From Aliihoeflea sp023389195 (GTDB taxonomy: Bacteria; Pseudomonadota; Alphaproteobacteria; Rhizobiales; Rhizobiaceae), in the NCBI GenBank assembly GCA_023389195.1, contig JAEWET010000016.1, positions 131,831 through 195,830 on the forward strand: a stretch of DNA of 64,000 nucleotides, read 5' to 3'. Each line of letters begins with the position of its first letter. Position 1 is the first letter of the stretch. Under the pieces are notes generated by a model that was not told the DNA's origin, ran no database searches, and saw only the letters and a program-made list of their open reading frames with translations. Shown piece by piece: positions 1-8,882 of this stretch. The translations under genes and the position numbers were made by a program.

Positions 1-2
1 TC

Positions 3-314
3 TATGCGCGCGACGGCGCGACGGTCGGCATCGGCGCCGGGCAGATGAGCCGGGTGGATTCCTCGCGCATTGCGGTGCGCAAGGCATTGGACGCGGCCGA
101 AGCGGCCGGCTGGGCCGAGCCGAAGACCAAGGGTTCGGTCGTCGCGTCGGACGCGTTCTTCCCCTTTGCCGACGGGCTGATCGCCGCGATCGAGGCGGGC
201 GCGACGGCGGTGATCCAGCCGGGCGGCTCGATGCGCGACGACGAGGTGATCGCGGCCGCGGACGCGCATGGGATCGCGATGGTGTTCACCGGAATGCGGC
301 ACTTCCGCCATTAG
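3..314 (+). CDS. purH: PurH C-terminal fragment (AICAR transformylase / IMP cyclohydrolase), 5' truncated by window edge
   Basis: The last ~103 residues of the bifunctional purine enzyme that formylates AICAR and closes the ring to IMP, the final two cytosolic steps of de novo purine synthesis. The fragment belongs to the C-terminal transformylase domain. Family-typical motifs are visible: GAGQMSRVDS, a KGSVVASDAFFPFADG stretch and the terminal IQPGGSMRDD followed by GIAMVFTGMRHFRH. The frame is open from base 3 to a TAG stop, so only the 5' part is missing. It converges on actR, with about 20 bases between the two stop codons. Identity is secure because this C-terminus is highly conserved. 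Confidence 0.95.
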   Translation, partial: YARDGATVGIGAGQMSRVDSSRIAVRKALDAAEAAGWAEPKTKGSVVASDAFFPFADGLIAAIEAGATAVIQPGGSMRDDEVIAAADAHGIAMVFTGMRHFRH

Positions 315-335
315 GAGGCGGATGCCGGGCGCGCC

Positions 336-902
336 CTATCGCGGGGCGCGCTTGGCGAGGATGCGCTGCAGGGTGCGGCGGTGCATATTGAGGCGGCGGG
401 CGGTCTCGGAGACGTTGCGGTCGCACATCTCGTAGACGCGCTGGATGTGCTCCCAGCGGACGCGGTCGGCGGACATCGGGTTCTCCGGCGGCGCGGCCTT
501 TTCGCCCGTCTGGCGGGTCAGCGCGGCGTAGACGTCGTCGGCATCGGCGGGCTTGGAGAGGTAGTCGACGGCGCCGAGCTTCACGGCGTTGACCGCTGTC
601 GCGATGTTTCCGTAGCCGGTGAGGATGATGGTGCGGCAATCGTCTCGCTTGTCGCGGATGGCGGAGACGACGTCGAGCCCGTTGCCGTCGCCGAGCCGCA
701 TGTCGACCACCGCATAGGCGGGCGGCGCGGCGCGGACCTTGCCCACCGCTTCCTCGACGCTTTCGGCCGTATCGACCGTAAAGCCGCGGCTTTCCATCGC
801 GCGGGCGAGGCGCGTCAGGAAGGGCTTGTCGTCATCGACCAGAAGCAGCGTGGCATCCGGTCCGAGGTCGGCATGGTCGATGGTGGCGTCGTCTTCGATC
901 AT
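336..902 (-). CDS. actR: ActR/RegA-type redox response regulator
   Basis: A 188-aa two-component response regulator and partner of the adjacent histidine kinase. The receiver domain (about residues 17-130) has the acidic pocket D23-D25, the phosphorylation site D67 in a VVDMRLGDGNGLD context, and K117 in LSKPAD. The C-terminal Fis-type helix-turn-helix ends in SETARRLNMHRRTLQRILAK, very typical of RegA/ActR/PrrA. In this family the pair links quinone and redox state to respiration, carbon and nitrogen fixation or acid tolerance. It follows the kinase gene after 24 bases on the same strand, so the two are probably co-transcribed. Confidence 0.93.
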   Translation of the reverse strand: MIEDDATIDHADLGPDATLLLVDDDKPFLTRLARAMESRGFTVDTAESVEEAVGKVRAAPPAYAVVDMRLGDGNGLDVVSAIRDKRDDCRTIILTGYGNIATAVNAVKLGAVDYLSKPADADDVYAALTRQTGEKAAPPENPMSADRVRWEHIQRVYEMCDRNVSETARRLNMHRRTLQRILAKRAPR

Positions 903-926
903 TTTTCGAATGTCCCGTTTCCGCCT

Positions 927-2327
927 CTATTTAGGCGGAACCGCCGGATTTTCCAACGTTTCCGGCTCGTCGAAGGCTGATTTCGCCGCATTTGCGTCGA
1001 GAATCGCACGCGGCCAGTTGACGCGGACGATCGCGCCCTGGCCGGGCGTCGCCGCATTGCCGAAGCGAACGGTGCCCCCCGAACGCTCGAGCAGCGTCTT
1101 GGCGATGAAAAGCCCGAGGCCGAGCCCGCCTCCGGCAGAAACGGCGGCGGAGCGCTTGGTCATGTAGGGCTCGCCGATCCGGTCGAGGATTTCGGGGGGA
1201 AAGCCCTCGCCATCGTCGAGGATTTCGAGCGAGACGGTGTCCATGTCCCAGCTCCAGTTGATGGAAACGGTTTCGCGGGCGAAATCGACGGCGTTTTCGA
1301 CGAGGTTGCCGAGCCCGTAGATGACGCCCGGATTGCGCCGGCCGATCGGCTCCGGGCCCTTGCAGTCCTGCGGCTTGAGCTGGATCGCGATGCCGAAATC
1401 GCGGTGCGGCGCGATCACCTCCTCGATCAGCGAGGTGAAGGGCAGCCGCGCCATGTGTGCCTCGCCCTGCGACGACAGGCTGGTGAGCTGCTTCAGGATC
1501 GCGCGGCAGCGTTCGCTTTGGGAGCGCAGGAGCGTGACGTCCTCGCCATAGCGCGGATCGTTGCCGAGCGCCCGCTCCATTTCCTTGGCGACGAGCGCGA
1601 TGGTGGCGAGGGGTGTGCCGAGTTCGTGCGCGGCGGCGGCGGCGAGCCCGTCGAGGGCGGAGAGGTGCTGCTCGCGCTGGAGGACGAGTTCGGTCGCCGC
1701 GAGCGCGGTGGCCAGAAGCCGCGCTTCCTCCGCTACGCGAAAGGCGTAGAAGGCGGTAAAGGCGAGGCACGAGACGATCGCCATCCAGATGCCGGCCACA
1801 TAGATGATCGGCATGGTCAGTTCGGTGCCCGGAAACCACGGCAGCGGGTGGTGGAAGAAAGCAAGGCCGGTTGCCATTGCGATGACCAGCGTGCCCAGCA
1901 TCGCCGTCCAGCGCAGCGGCAGCGAGGTCGCGGAGATGATGACCGGCGCGGTCATCAGGAGCGCGAAGGGATTGGTCAGTCCGCCGGTCATGTAGAGCAG
2001 CCCGCCGAGCTGCAGCGCGTCGAAGGTGAGGATCGCGAGCGCGGCGAGCGGCGGCAGGCGATGCGTGGCGGGATAGCGGAAGGCGAGCAGAAGGTTGAGC
2101 CACGCCGAGCAGCCGATCAGCGCGAAGCAGAGCGAGACCTGGACGGGAAACTGCAGCCAGAAGGCCACGACCAGAACCGCCGCGCTCTGGCCGACGACGG
2201 CGAGCCAGCGCAGCCGGATCAGCGTGTTGAGGCGGATGTGATGGAGGTGCCGGGGGTCCGGCGCGCGCAATTCTTCGACCATGAGGACGTTATGCGGCGC
2301 GCGCGGGAAAACGCCAAGGGCGCTCAT
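927..2327 (-). CDS. actS: ActS/RegB-type membrane sensor histidine kinase
   Basis: A sensor kinase of 466 aa with several transmembrane segments (about residues 40-195) carrying the conserved quinone-sensing motif GGLTNPF at 115-121. The H-box is AAAHELGTPLATI with H234. The redox-active cysteine of the family is at C274 (SQSERCRAILKQL). The N-box is at about 341-350, and the ATP-lid motif DDGEGFP follows at 371-377. These are hallmark RegB/ActS features. The listed start lies 10 bases after the hrpB stop. An internal ATG at 2282 (MVEELRAPDP) better matches the usual family N-terminus, and neither start has a clear Shine-Dalgarno sequence. It would phosphorylate the ActR product encoded next. 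Confidence 0.92.
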   Translation of the reverse strand: MSALGVFPRAPHNVLMVEELRAPDPRHLHHIRLNTLIRLRWLAVVGQSAAVLVVAFWLQFPVQVSLCFALIGCSAWLNLLLAFRYPATHRLPPLAALAILTFDALQLGGLLYMTGGLTNPFALLMTAPVIISATSLPLRWTAMLGTLVIAMATGLAFFHHPLPWFPGTELTMPIIYVAGIWMAIVSCLAFTAFYAFRVAEEARLLATALAATELVLQREQHLSALDGLAAAAAHELGTPLATIALVAKEMERALGNDPRYGEDVTLLRSQSERCRAILKQLTSLSSQGEAHMARLPFTSLIEEVIAPHRDFGIAIQLKPQDCKGPEPIGRRNPGVIYGLGNLVENAVDFARETVSINWSWDMDTVSLEILDDGEGFPPEILDRIGEPYMTKRSAAVSAGGGLGLGLFIAKTLLERSGGTVRFGNAATPGQGAIVRVNWPRAILDANAAKSAFDEPETLENPAVPPK

Positions 2328-2336
2328 GTCGCACGG

Positions 2337-4931
2337 CTACGTGCCGCGCGGCTTGGCGCGCGCGGTCGCCTGCGCCTCGAGCGGGTTTTCCGGCCAGACA
2401 TGCTTCGGATAGCGCCCGCGCATGTCTGCGCGCACATCGGCCCATGAGCCGCGCCAGAAACCGGGCAGGTCGCGCGTCGTCTGGATGGGGCGATGTGCGG
2501 GGGAGAGGAGTTCGAGCGTCATCGGCACGGTGCCGTTGGCGATCGACGGGTGGGCGTCGAGCCCGAAGAGTTCCTGAACGCGGATGGCGAGCACCGGCCA
2601 GTCGGCATCATAGCGGATCGGCAGGCGGCTGTGGGAGGGCGCGTCGTAATGGGTCGGCGCGAGCGTTTCGAGCTTGCGATGGAGTTCGTAGGGAACGAGC
2701 GACATCAGGCCGTTGTGAAGGGCGGAGCCGGGAAGGCGGCCGAGGTTTGCCTCGCCGGTGAGGAAGGGGAGAAGCCAGTCGTCGAGGCGGGCGAGAAGCG
2801 CATCGTCGCCGACGTCCGGCCATGGATCGCCGAGGCCGCGATGGAGCCAGCCGAGACGGGCGCGCAGCGTTTCGCTCGACCTGTCCCAGGGCAGGATGGC
2901 GATGCCGTGCTGGCGGACGGCGTCGAGGATCGCGCGGTCGGCATCCGGTCCCTTCGGCGCGGGTAACTGGCGCTCGGCGATGATGATGGCGCCGAGGCGC
3001 TCGGTTTCGCGCACGCGCACCGAGCCCTTGGGGGGGTCGAACTGGGTTTCGCGCGTGGTCTCGATTCGATCGGCGCAGAGGGCACGGATGTCGTCCTCGG
3101 TGATGGCGACGGCGGAGGCGATGCGGGCGTTCTGGGCGCGGCCTTGAAGGTCTGCGACGACAAGGAATTGGGCGGATGCGAGGGAGTCTGTCGCATCGAT
3201 GGTGCCGCCGCGGCCGTTGGCGAGGACGAAATGGCCGTGTGCGCCGCGGGCCTTGGCGACGCGGTCGGGGTAGGCGAGGAGGAGGGTCGCGCCGGGGGAG
3301 GTGGACTGCTTTTCGTTTGGACCCCCACCCCGCACCCCTCCCCACAAGGGGGCGGGAGACGTTGGCTTTGGTGCCTTGTCTTGGGACGTGGAGCCGGGCG
3401 TTGAGGTGCGGGAGATGGCGGTGGCGTTTGCGTCTCCCTCCCCCTTGTGGGGAGGGGTGCGGGGTGGAGGTCTCGACGCGGAACCCGCCAGCCGTTTTGC
3501 CATCTCCCGCGCAGCATCCGCGCGCTGGCCTTTTTCTCCGGCGAAGCGGCGCAGACGGGTTTCGAGGTCGATGCCGGTGCCGCCGAGGCCGCGTTCGGTC
3601 AGGAGGACGGCGAGGCGGGCGGCGAGGCGGGGGTCTGCGGCTTCGGCGACCATGTGCGCGAGGCGGACCGGGAGCGCCAGCTTGCGCATGCGGTTGCCGG
3701 CGTCCGTCAGCCGGCCTTGGCGATCGAGTGCGCCGAGGCTGACGAGGAGCGAGCGGGCTTCGGCGAGTGCGGCGGGGGGTGGCGGGTCGAGGAAGGCGAG
3801 GGTGGCGGGGTCGGTGACGCCGAAGGCGGCGGCGTCGAGGAGGAGGCCGGAGAGGTCGGCCTCGAGGATTTCTGGTGTCGAGAACGGGGCGAGCGATGCG
3901 GTCTGTTCGGCGCGCCAGAGACGGATCGCGATACCGGGCTCGGTGCGGCCGGCGCGGCCCGCGCGCTGGTCGGCCGAGGCGCGCGAGGCGCGTACGGTTT
4001 CGAGCCGCGTCAGGCCGGTCGCGGGTTCGAATTTCGGCACGCGGGAGAGGCCGGAATCGATGACGATGCGCACGCCGTCGATGGTGATCGAGGTTTCGGC
4101 GATGGAGGTGGCGAGGACGATCTTGCGCCGGCCGGGCGCGGGCGGGCGGATCGCTTCGTCCTGCGCCTTGCCGACGAGACCGCCGTAAAGCGGGATGATA
4201 TCGCAATCGGCGCCGATGCGGCCTTCCAGGCGTTCGGCGGTGCGCTCGATCTCGCGCTGGCCGGGGAGGAAGGCGAGGATGCTGCCGGCTTCCTCTGCAA
4301 GCACGGAGCGGATCGTGTCGGCCATCGCGTCCTCGATCCGGACTGTCGACGGCCGGTCGCGATGGCGGATTTCGACGGGAAAGCTGCGGCCCTCGCTGGT
4401 GATCACCTTGGCGTCGCCGAGAAGCGAGGCGACGCGCGCGCCATCGATGGTGGCGGACATGACGAGGAGCTTCAGGTCCGGGCGCAGCGCGCCGGCGACG
4501 TCGAGCGCGAGGGCGAGGCCGAAATCGCCATCGAGCGAGCGCTCGTGGAACTCGTCGAACAGGATCGCCGAGATGCCGGAAAGTTCGGGATCGTCGAGGA
4601 TCATGCGGGCAAGAATGCCCTCGGTGACGACGAGGATGCGCGTCTTCGGACCGGACTTCGAATCCATGCGCATCGCATAGCCGACCGTTCCGCCGACCTC
4701 CTCGCCGATCAGGCTCGCCATCCGCCGCGCGGCGGCGCGGGCGGCGAGGCGGCGCGGTTCGAGGAGCAGGATGCGGCCGTTGCCGGCGAGGCCCGATTGC
4801 AGGAGGTGGAGCGGGACGATCGTCGTCTTGCCGGCGCCGGGCGGGGCGACGAGAACGGCCTTGCCCGAGGCCGCCAGCGCGGCAGAGAGCTCGTCGAGGA
4901 CGTCGCTGACGGGCAGGCGCGGCAGGCTCAT
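2337..4931 (-). CDS. hrpB: HrpB-family ATP-dependent RNA helicase with in-frame palindromic insertion
   Basis: An 864-aa DEAH-family superfamily 2 helicase. Walker A is GAGKTT (32-37), the DEAH box reads DEFH (126-129), motif III is MSAT near 158-161, and motif VI is QRAGRAGR (322-329). The HrpB-specific C-terminal region extends to the end. Residues about 485-540 form a low-complexity, Pro/Gly/Ser-rich stretch encoded by a GC-rich palindromic repeat inserted without breaking the frame, so the protein is longer than the usual roughly 820 aa. Its start codon overlaps the ynjD stop (ATGA), suggesting translational coupling. The bacterial role is poorly defined, and the helicase assignment is firm. 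Confidence 0.93.
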   Translation of the reverse strand: MSLPRLPVSDVLDELSAALAASGKAVLVAPPGAGKTTIVPLHLLQSGLAGNGRILLLEPRRLAARAAARRMASLIGEEVGGTVGYAMRMDSKSGPKTRILVVTEGILARMILDDPELSGISAILFDEFHERSLDGDFGLALALDVAGALRPDLKLLVMSATIDGARVASLLGDAKVITSEGRSFPVEIRHRDRPSTVRIEDAMADTIRSVLAEEAGSILAFLPGQREIERTAERLEGRIGADCDIIPLYGGLVGKAQDEAIRPPAPGRRKIVLATSIAETSITIDGVRIVIDSGLSRVPKFEPATGLTRLETVRASRASADQRAGRAGRTEPGIAIRLWRAEQTASLAPFSTPEILEADLSGLLLDAAAFGVTDPATLAFLDPPPPAALAEARSLLVSLGALDRQGRLTDAGNRMRKLALPVRLAHMVAEAADPRLAARLAVLLTERGLGGTGIDLETRLRRFAGEKGQRADAAREMAKRLAGSASRPPPRTPPHKGEGDANATAISRTSTPGSTSQDKAPKPTSPAPLWGGVRGGGPNEKQSTSPGATLLLAYPDRVAKARGAHGHFVLANGRGGTIDATDSLASAQFLVVADLQGRAQNARIASAVAITEDDIRALCADRIETTRETQFDPPKGSVRVRETERLGAIIIAERQLPAPKGPDADRAILDAVRQHGIAILPWDRSSETLRARLGWLHRGLGDPWPDVGDDALLARLDDWLLPFLTGEANLGRLPGSALHNGLMSLVPYELHRKLETLAPTHYDAPSHSRLPIRYDADWPVLAIRVQELFGLDAHPSIANGTVPMTLELLSPAHRPIQTTRDLPGFWRGSWADVRADMRGRYPKHVWPENPLEAQATARAKPRGT
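3321..3471. repeat. Large inverted repeat inserted inside hrpB
   Basis: Two 41-base arms (3321-3361 and 3431-3471) are reverse complements at 39 of 41 positions, separated by 69 bases. Each arm contains the core CCCCTCCCCACAAGGGGG or its complement. This looks like the GC-rich palindromic repeats scattered between genes in many alphaproteobacteria, but here it sits within a coding sequence and remains translatable (protein residues about 485-540 of HrpB). The family assignment is from memory of such repeats and was not checked by search. Confidence 0.8.
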
Positions 4932-5569
4932 GCGTCTTCGCCGATGGTGATCACCTGCCCGCCGGCCGCATGGGCGTCGGCTTCGTCATGGGTGACGAGG
5001 ATGACGGGCAGCATCGCCGCCCGCGCCTTGGCGAAGACGAGTTCGCGAATCTGCGCGCGCAGGCCGGCGTCGAGTTTGGAGAAGGGTTCGTCGAGAAGCA
5101 TCATGCGCGGATGCGAGACGAGGGTGCGGGCGAGCGCGACGCGCGCCTTCTGCCCGCCCGACAAGGTGGCGGGGTCGCGCGGGCCGAACTCGGCGAGGTC
5201 GACGTCGGCGAGGGCCATCTGTGCGTGTTCGAGACGCGCGGCGCGGCCCTTGATGTTTGCCGGCAAAGCGAAGGCGACGTTGCCGGCGACGGACATGTGC
5301 GGGAACAGGAGCGGGTCCTGAAAGAGGAGGCCGGCGTGCCGGTCTTCGGCGGGAAGGTTCGTGATCTCCGTCTCGTCCGAGAAGACGCGGCCGGACGCCG
5401 AGAACTCGGGCGCGAGGAAGCCGCCGATATAGGCGAGCAGCGTCGATTTGCCGGAGCCGGAGGGGCCCATGACCGTGAGCGTCTCGCCGGGCGCGACGCG
5501 CGCGGAAATCGCCAGCAGGGGACGCTGGCCGAGCGCGATCGTGATGGCGTCGAGCGTCAGCCCGTTCAT
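4928..5569 (-). CDS. ynjD: YnjD-like ABC transporter ATP-binding protein
   Basis: A 213-aa ABC ATPase with Walker A GPSGSGKS (35-42), signature LSGGQ (136-140), Walker B MMLLDEP (156-162) and an H-loop in LVTHDEADAH. It energises the permease encoded just upstream (9-base gap). Gene order binding protein, fused permease, short ATPase matches the ynjBCD system. In enterobacteria that system's substrate is unproven, although it is related to thiamine transporters (ThiQ-like). No thiamine-pyrophosphate riboswitch is visible upstream of the operon, which weakens a thiamine assignment. Its stop codon overlaps the hrpB start. Confidence 0.85.
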   Translation of the reverse strand: MNGLTLDAITIALGQRPLLAISARVAPGETLTVMGPSGSGKSTLLAYIGGFLAPEFSASGRVFSDETEITNLPAEDRHAGLLFQDPLLFPHMSVAGNVAFALPANIKGRAARLEHAQMALADVDLAEFGPRDPATLSGGQKARVALARTLVSHPRMMLLDEPFSKLDAGLRAQIRELVFAKARAAMLPVILVTHDEADAHAAGGQVITIGEDA

Positions 5570-5578
5570 GGATTCATC

Positions 5579-7309
5579 TCATTGCATGGCGCGGCGGTTG
5601 CGAAATAGCAGGGCCGGCAGGCCGATCGCAATGGCAAAGCCGATGGCGGGTAGCAGCATTTGCAGGAAGGCGTAGATGCCGATTGTGCGCCGCGCACCGC
5701 CCGAGGCGAGCGCGACGGCTTCGGTGGTGATGGTCGGCAGGCGCCCGGCGCCGATCAGGAGCGTCGGCAGATATTGGCCGACCGAGACGGCGAAGCCGAC
5801 GGCGGCGGCGGTGAGGATCGGGCGCGCGAGCATCGGCAGGCGGATGGCGAAAAGCGTGCGCCAGCGATGTTTGCCGAGGCCGGCGGCGATGGCCTCGTAG
5901 CGTCGGTCGAATGCGCGCCAGGGATCGGAGAGCGAGAGGAAGACATAGGGCAGCACGAAGATCAGATGCGCCAGGACGAGGCCGGGGAAGCTGGCGACGA
6001 AACCGAGCGACAGAAACAGGAACTGCAGCCCGAACAGAAAGGCGACCTGCGGCACGATCAGCGGCAGGTAGATGAAGGTGAGCGCCTTGCGCCCGCCCGT
6101 TCGGCCCGTGTCCCGCTCGCGCAGGAGGCAAAGCAGTGTCAGCGCGATGGCGACGAGGGTCGACAGGGCGGCGGCGGCAAGCGTGGTTCCAAGCGGCCTC
6201 GACACGCGCGGCAGCGTCTCCATCCACGGCTTGAGCATGAAGGTCGAAGGCAGGGGCTGCGGAAACGGCCAGAGGCCCGCGACGGACCAGAGGCCAAGCG
6301 CGACGAGGCCGGCGAGGACGATCGCGCCCGACGCCGTCATCAGCCCGAGCGCGCCGTGACGAAGGCCGGCATCGTGGCGCATCCGCGTGCCGCGGGCGAC
6401 CAGCGCCTCGCGCAGACGGGCAAAGAGGCGCTCGGCGAGGACCCAGAGCGCCAGCGCGGCGGCGACGACGGCGAGTTGCAGCAAGGCGCCGGCACAGGCG
6501 ACGAAGCGCATCGACAGGTTCGGATCGTTCATCCAGCCGACCAGCCGCACGGCGAGCGTCGCCGGCGTGCTGGGACCGAGGATGATGGCGACGTCGACGA
6601 CCGATGCCGCGAAGGCGATGACCGCGAAGACGGCAAGCCGGATCTGACGGTAGATCGCCGGCCAGGCGAGATAGAGGAAGCCGGCGATGCGGCCATAGCC
6701 AAGTGCGGCGGCGAGCGCGCGCGTTTCGGTGAGCCGCACCTGCGGCAAAGCGGCGAGGGTGACGAGGAGGAGGAATGGCACTTCCTTGACGACGAGGCCG
6801 GCGATCAGCGCCAGTCCGGCAGGGTCGTTGAGGACGAGAAGGTCGGGCGGGCGCGTCCAGCCGGTGAGGCCGGGCGAGACGAGGCGGGCAAGAAGGCCGG
6901 AGGGCGCGATCAGGAAGGCGAAGCCGAAGGCGGCCGCTGCATGCGGAACCGACAGGAGCGGCGAGATCATCGACTGGACGCGGGCGAACGAGCGCGTTCC
7001 GGCCCATCCGGCGACGAAGACCATGACGATGAGCAGCGACAGGCCGGCCGAGGCGAGGCCGGTGCTCAGGCTGAGCACGGCGGAGCGGGCGATGCCGGGC
7101 ATGGCGAAGAGAGTGGCGAAGGCATCCGTGCCGAACGCCGTTCCGCCGAGCGCCGGGAGATAGCCGAAGGCCGGCAGGATGGTGCCCGCGAGACCGGCGA
7201 TAATCGGCCCGGCGAGGATTGCCAGCGTCAGCGGCGGGCCGATCCGCGCAAGGCGCGCGAGACCGTCACGCCGCTTGATCAATTGGCGACGCCGTAGCGC
7301 CGGCGCCAC
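5579..7309 (-). CDS. ynjC: YnjC-like fused ABC transporter permease
   Basis: A 576-aa integral membrane permease made of two tandem binding-protein-dependent transport halves, each with about six hydrophobic segments. EAA-loop-like stretches are visible around LTETRALAAALGYGRIAGF and, in the second half, DRRYEAIAAGLGKHRWRT. The length and fused architecture match YnjC rather than single-domain permeases. It overlaps the 3' end of the ynjB gene by 31 bases and is followed after 9 bases by the ATPase, so the three genes form one transcription unit. Substrate unknown. Confidence 0.85.
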   Translation of the reverse strand: MAPALRRRQLIKRRDGLARLARIGPPLTLAILAGPIIAGLAGTILPAFGYLPALGGTAFGTDAFATLFAMPGIARSAVLSLSTGLASAGLSLLIVMVFVAGWAGTRSFARVQSMISPLLSVPHAAAAFGFAFLIAPSGLLARLVSPGLTGWTRPPDLLVLNDPAGLALIAGLVVKEVPFLLLVTLAALPQVRLTETRALAAALGYGRIAGFLYLAWPAIYRQIRLAVFAVIAFAASVVDVAIILGPSTPATLAVRLVGWMNDPNLSMRFVACAGALLQLAVVAAALALWVLAERLFARLREALVARGTRMRHDAGLRHGALGLMTASGAIVLAGLVALGLWSVAGLWPFPQPLPSTFMLKPWMETLPRVSRPLGTTLAAAALSTLVAIALTLLCLLRERDTGRTGGRKALTFIYLPLIVPQVAFLFGLQFLFLSLGFVASFPGLVLAHLIFVLPYVFLSLSDPWRAFDRRYEAIAAGLGKHRWRTLFAIRLPMLARPILTAAAVGFAVSVGQYLPTLLIGAGRLPTITTEAVALASGGARRTIGIYAFLQMLLPAIGFAIAIGLPALLFRNRRAMQ

Positions 7310-8502
7310 TCATCCTCGAGCCGGTCCATCCAGCTTGGATGCGGCTCGTCGAGGGCGGGGCCGAGTTCGTCCGGCGCAAGTGTCGCAATGCCGAGGTCGA
7401 GCGCGTCGAAGCGGGCGCGGTCGTCGGTATTAAGCTTGTCGAGCGCCAGCACGGTCGGGTCGCCCCACACGGCCGGGTCCTGCTTGCGCGCCTGCGCTTC
7501 CGGGGAAATCAGGAAGTCGGCGGTGACGAGCGCCGCTTCCTTTGCCGACGAATTATACGGGATGGCGACGAAATGCGTGTTGGCGAGCGTGCCGCCCGGA
7601 AAGGTGAAGGAGCGGACGGTGTCGGGCAATTCGCCATTGGCGATTGCCGACGAGGCTTCGGCCGGATTGAATGCGAAGATGATGTCGACCTCGTTGTCGG
7701 CGAGAAGCTGCCTCATGGCCGGATAATTCTGCGGATAGGCGCGACCCTGCCGCCACATCAGCGGGTGCAGTTCGTCGAGATACTCGAAAACCGGGGCCGT
7801 GACCGTGTCGAAGCTCGCCTCGTCGACGGGTTCGAGAAGAACGGCACGGTCCGCGACCTTTTCCGACAGGACCTGCTTGACGAAGGACGAGCCAATGAAG
7901 TCCGGCGGCTGCGGATAGGAGAAGCGGCCGGGATTCTCTCGCGCCCATTGCAGCAGATCGTCGGCCGATTGCGGCAGGGTGTCCGCCGGGGTGTTGGCCT
8001 CGTCGTGGAAGAAGACGAGCTTCGCCATGCCCCATGGGCTTTCCAGCCCTTCGACGGGGACGGTGAAATCGGTGCGGATCGTCGACTGGGTCTCGAAATC
8101 GACGAAGCGCCAGTTCGGCAGCTCCTCCGCCCAGTCGGGCGAAAAAAGGAGCGACTGTTCTTTCATGGCGGCGAAATTCTCGCCGTTTATCCAGATCAGA
8201 TCGATCGTGCCACCTTGGTCGCGGCCCGCCGCCTTTTCGGCGACGACCGACGCGACCGCGTTGGCGGTGTCATCGAGCTTCACATGGACGAGGTCGATGC
8301 CGTAGCGCGTGTCGAGTTCGTCGGCGGCCCATTCGATATAGGCATTGATGTTGGGCGAGCCGCCCCAGGCGTTGAAATAGACGCTCTGCCCGCGCGCCGC
8401 CGCGACGACGGCGTCCCAATCCTTGGGGTCCGGATCGGCGGATGCAGGCGTGGCGACGATTGCCGCGGCGAGGCTCGCCGCTGCGAAAATCTTCTTGATC
8501 AC
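7279..8502 (-). CDS. ynjB: YnjB-like periplasmic substrate-binding protein
   Basis: A 407-aa extracellular solute-binding protein and first gene of the ynjBCD-type transporter. The N-terminus is a clear signal peptide (MIKKIFAAASLAAAIVATPASA, cleaved about residue 22). The mature part opens with DPKDWDAVVAAARGQSVYFNAWGG, typical of YnjB, and further on has IDLIWINGENFAAMKEQ. The upstream region (8503-8615) holds no recognisable riboswitch. The protein would deliver an unidentified solute to the YnjC permease. The family call is good, and the substrate is not inferable. Confidence 0.87.
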   Translation of the reverse strand: MIKKIFAAASLAAAIVATPASADPDPKDWDAVVAAARGQSVYFNAWGGSPNINAYIEWAADELDTRYGIDLVHVKLDDTANAVASVVAEKAAGRDQGGTIDLIWINGENFAAMKEQSLLFSPDWAEELPNWRFVDFETQSTIRTDFTVPVEGLESPWGMAKLVFFHDEANTPADTLPQSADDLLQWARENPGRFSYPQPPDFIGSSFVKQVLSEKVADRAVLLEPVDEASFDTVTAPVFEYLDELHPLMWRQGRAYPQNYPAMRQLLADNEVDIIFAFNPAEASSAIANGELPDTVRSFTFPGGTLANTHFVAIPYNSSAKEAALVTADFLISPEAQARKQDPAVWGDPTVLALDKLNTDDRARFDALDLGIATLAPDELGPALDEPHPSWMDRLEDEWRRRYGVAN

Positions 8503-8615
8503 CGGGCACTCCCATCATCGGCCAGGTTTCGATTGCGAGCGATTGAGCATGACGCCCCGGCGAGCGTCAACGCACGAAGCCGGCCGATTTTCTCACCTTG
8601 GCGTGAAACGCGCGA

Positions 8616-8759
8616 TCAGTTGTCGGGCTGGTAGGCCCACCAGATCGACCAGATGACGGCGGCGAGCGAGGCGGCAAGGCCGAACCACTGAAAGAGGTTG
8701 AGCGTCCCGAGATAATCGAGAACGAAATGAACATAGGAAATGGTGCGAGCCCCCGCCAA
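8616..8759 (-). CDS. Possible 47-aa single-pass membrane protein (TTG start)
   Basis: An open frame between the bfr terminator and ynjB encodes a short protein with one hydrophobic helix (NLFQWFGLAASLAAVIWSIWW) followed by AYQPDN and a TGA stop. The only usable in-frame initiator seen is TTG at 8759, and no strong Shine-Dalgarno precedes it. The amphipathic start, Trp-rich helix and polar tail look like a real small membrane protein, but codon evidence over 48 codons is thin. No family recognised. Confidence 0.35.
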   Translation of the reverse strand: MAGARTISYVHFVLDYLGTLNLFQWFGLAASLAAVIWSIWWAYQPDN

Positions 8760-8828
8760 TGCACTTTGACTTGACTGTCAAATGAGCGCGGGGCGTAGCC
8801 TGAACCGGCCAAACCGACTATAAACAAA

Positions 8829-8862
8829 GACAAGGGGCGGCCCGATTGGACCGCCCTTTGTC
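8829..8862 (-). terminator. Rho-independent terminator after bfr
   Basis: A 12-bp near-perfect stem (GACAAGGGGCGG with CCGCCCTTTGTC, one mismatch) encloses a 10-base loop, about 20 bases beyond the bfr stop on the minus strand. It is followed there by a T-rich stretch (TTTGTTTAT), which fits intrinsic termination of the bfd-bfr transcript. Confidence 0.75.
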
Positions 8863-8882
8863 AGAATAGTTTCAAGCCGTCT

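Noticed and set aside
5660..7297. Long plus-strand open frame (545 codons) opposite ynjC
   Set aside because: Composition is almost entirely Arg/Asp/Glu/Gly/Gln without any domain, as expected for the antisense of a GC-rich membrane protein gene whose own frame has clear permease motifs.
8503..8615. Thiamine riboswitch before ynjB
   Set aside because: No TPP-type conserved CUGAGA or ACCUGAU elements are present in either orientation.
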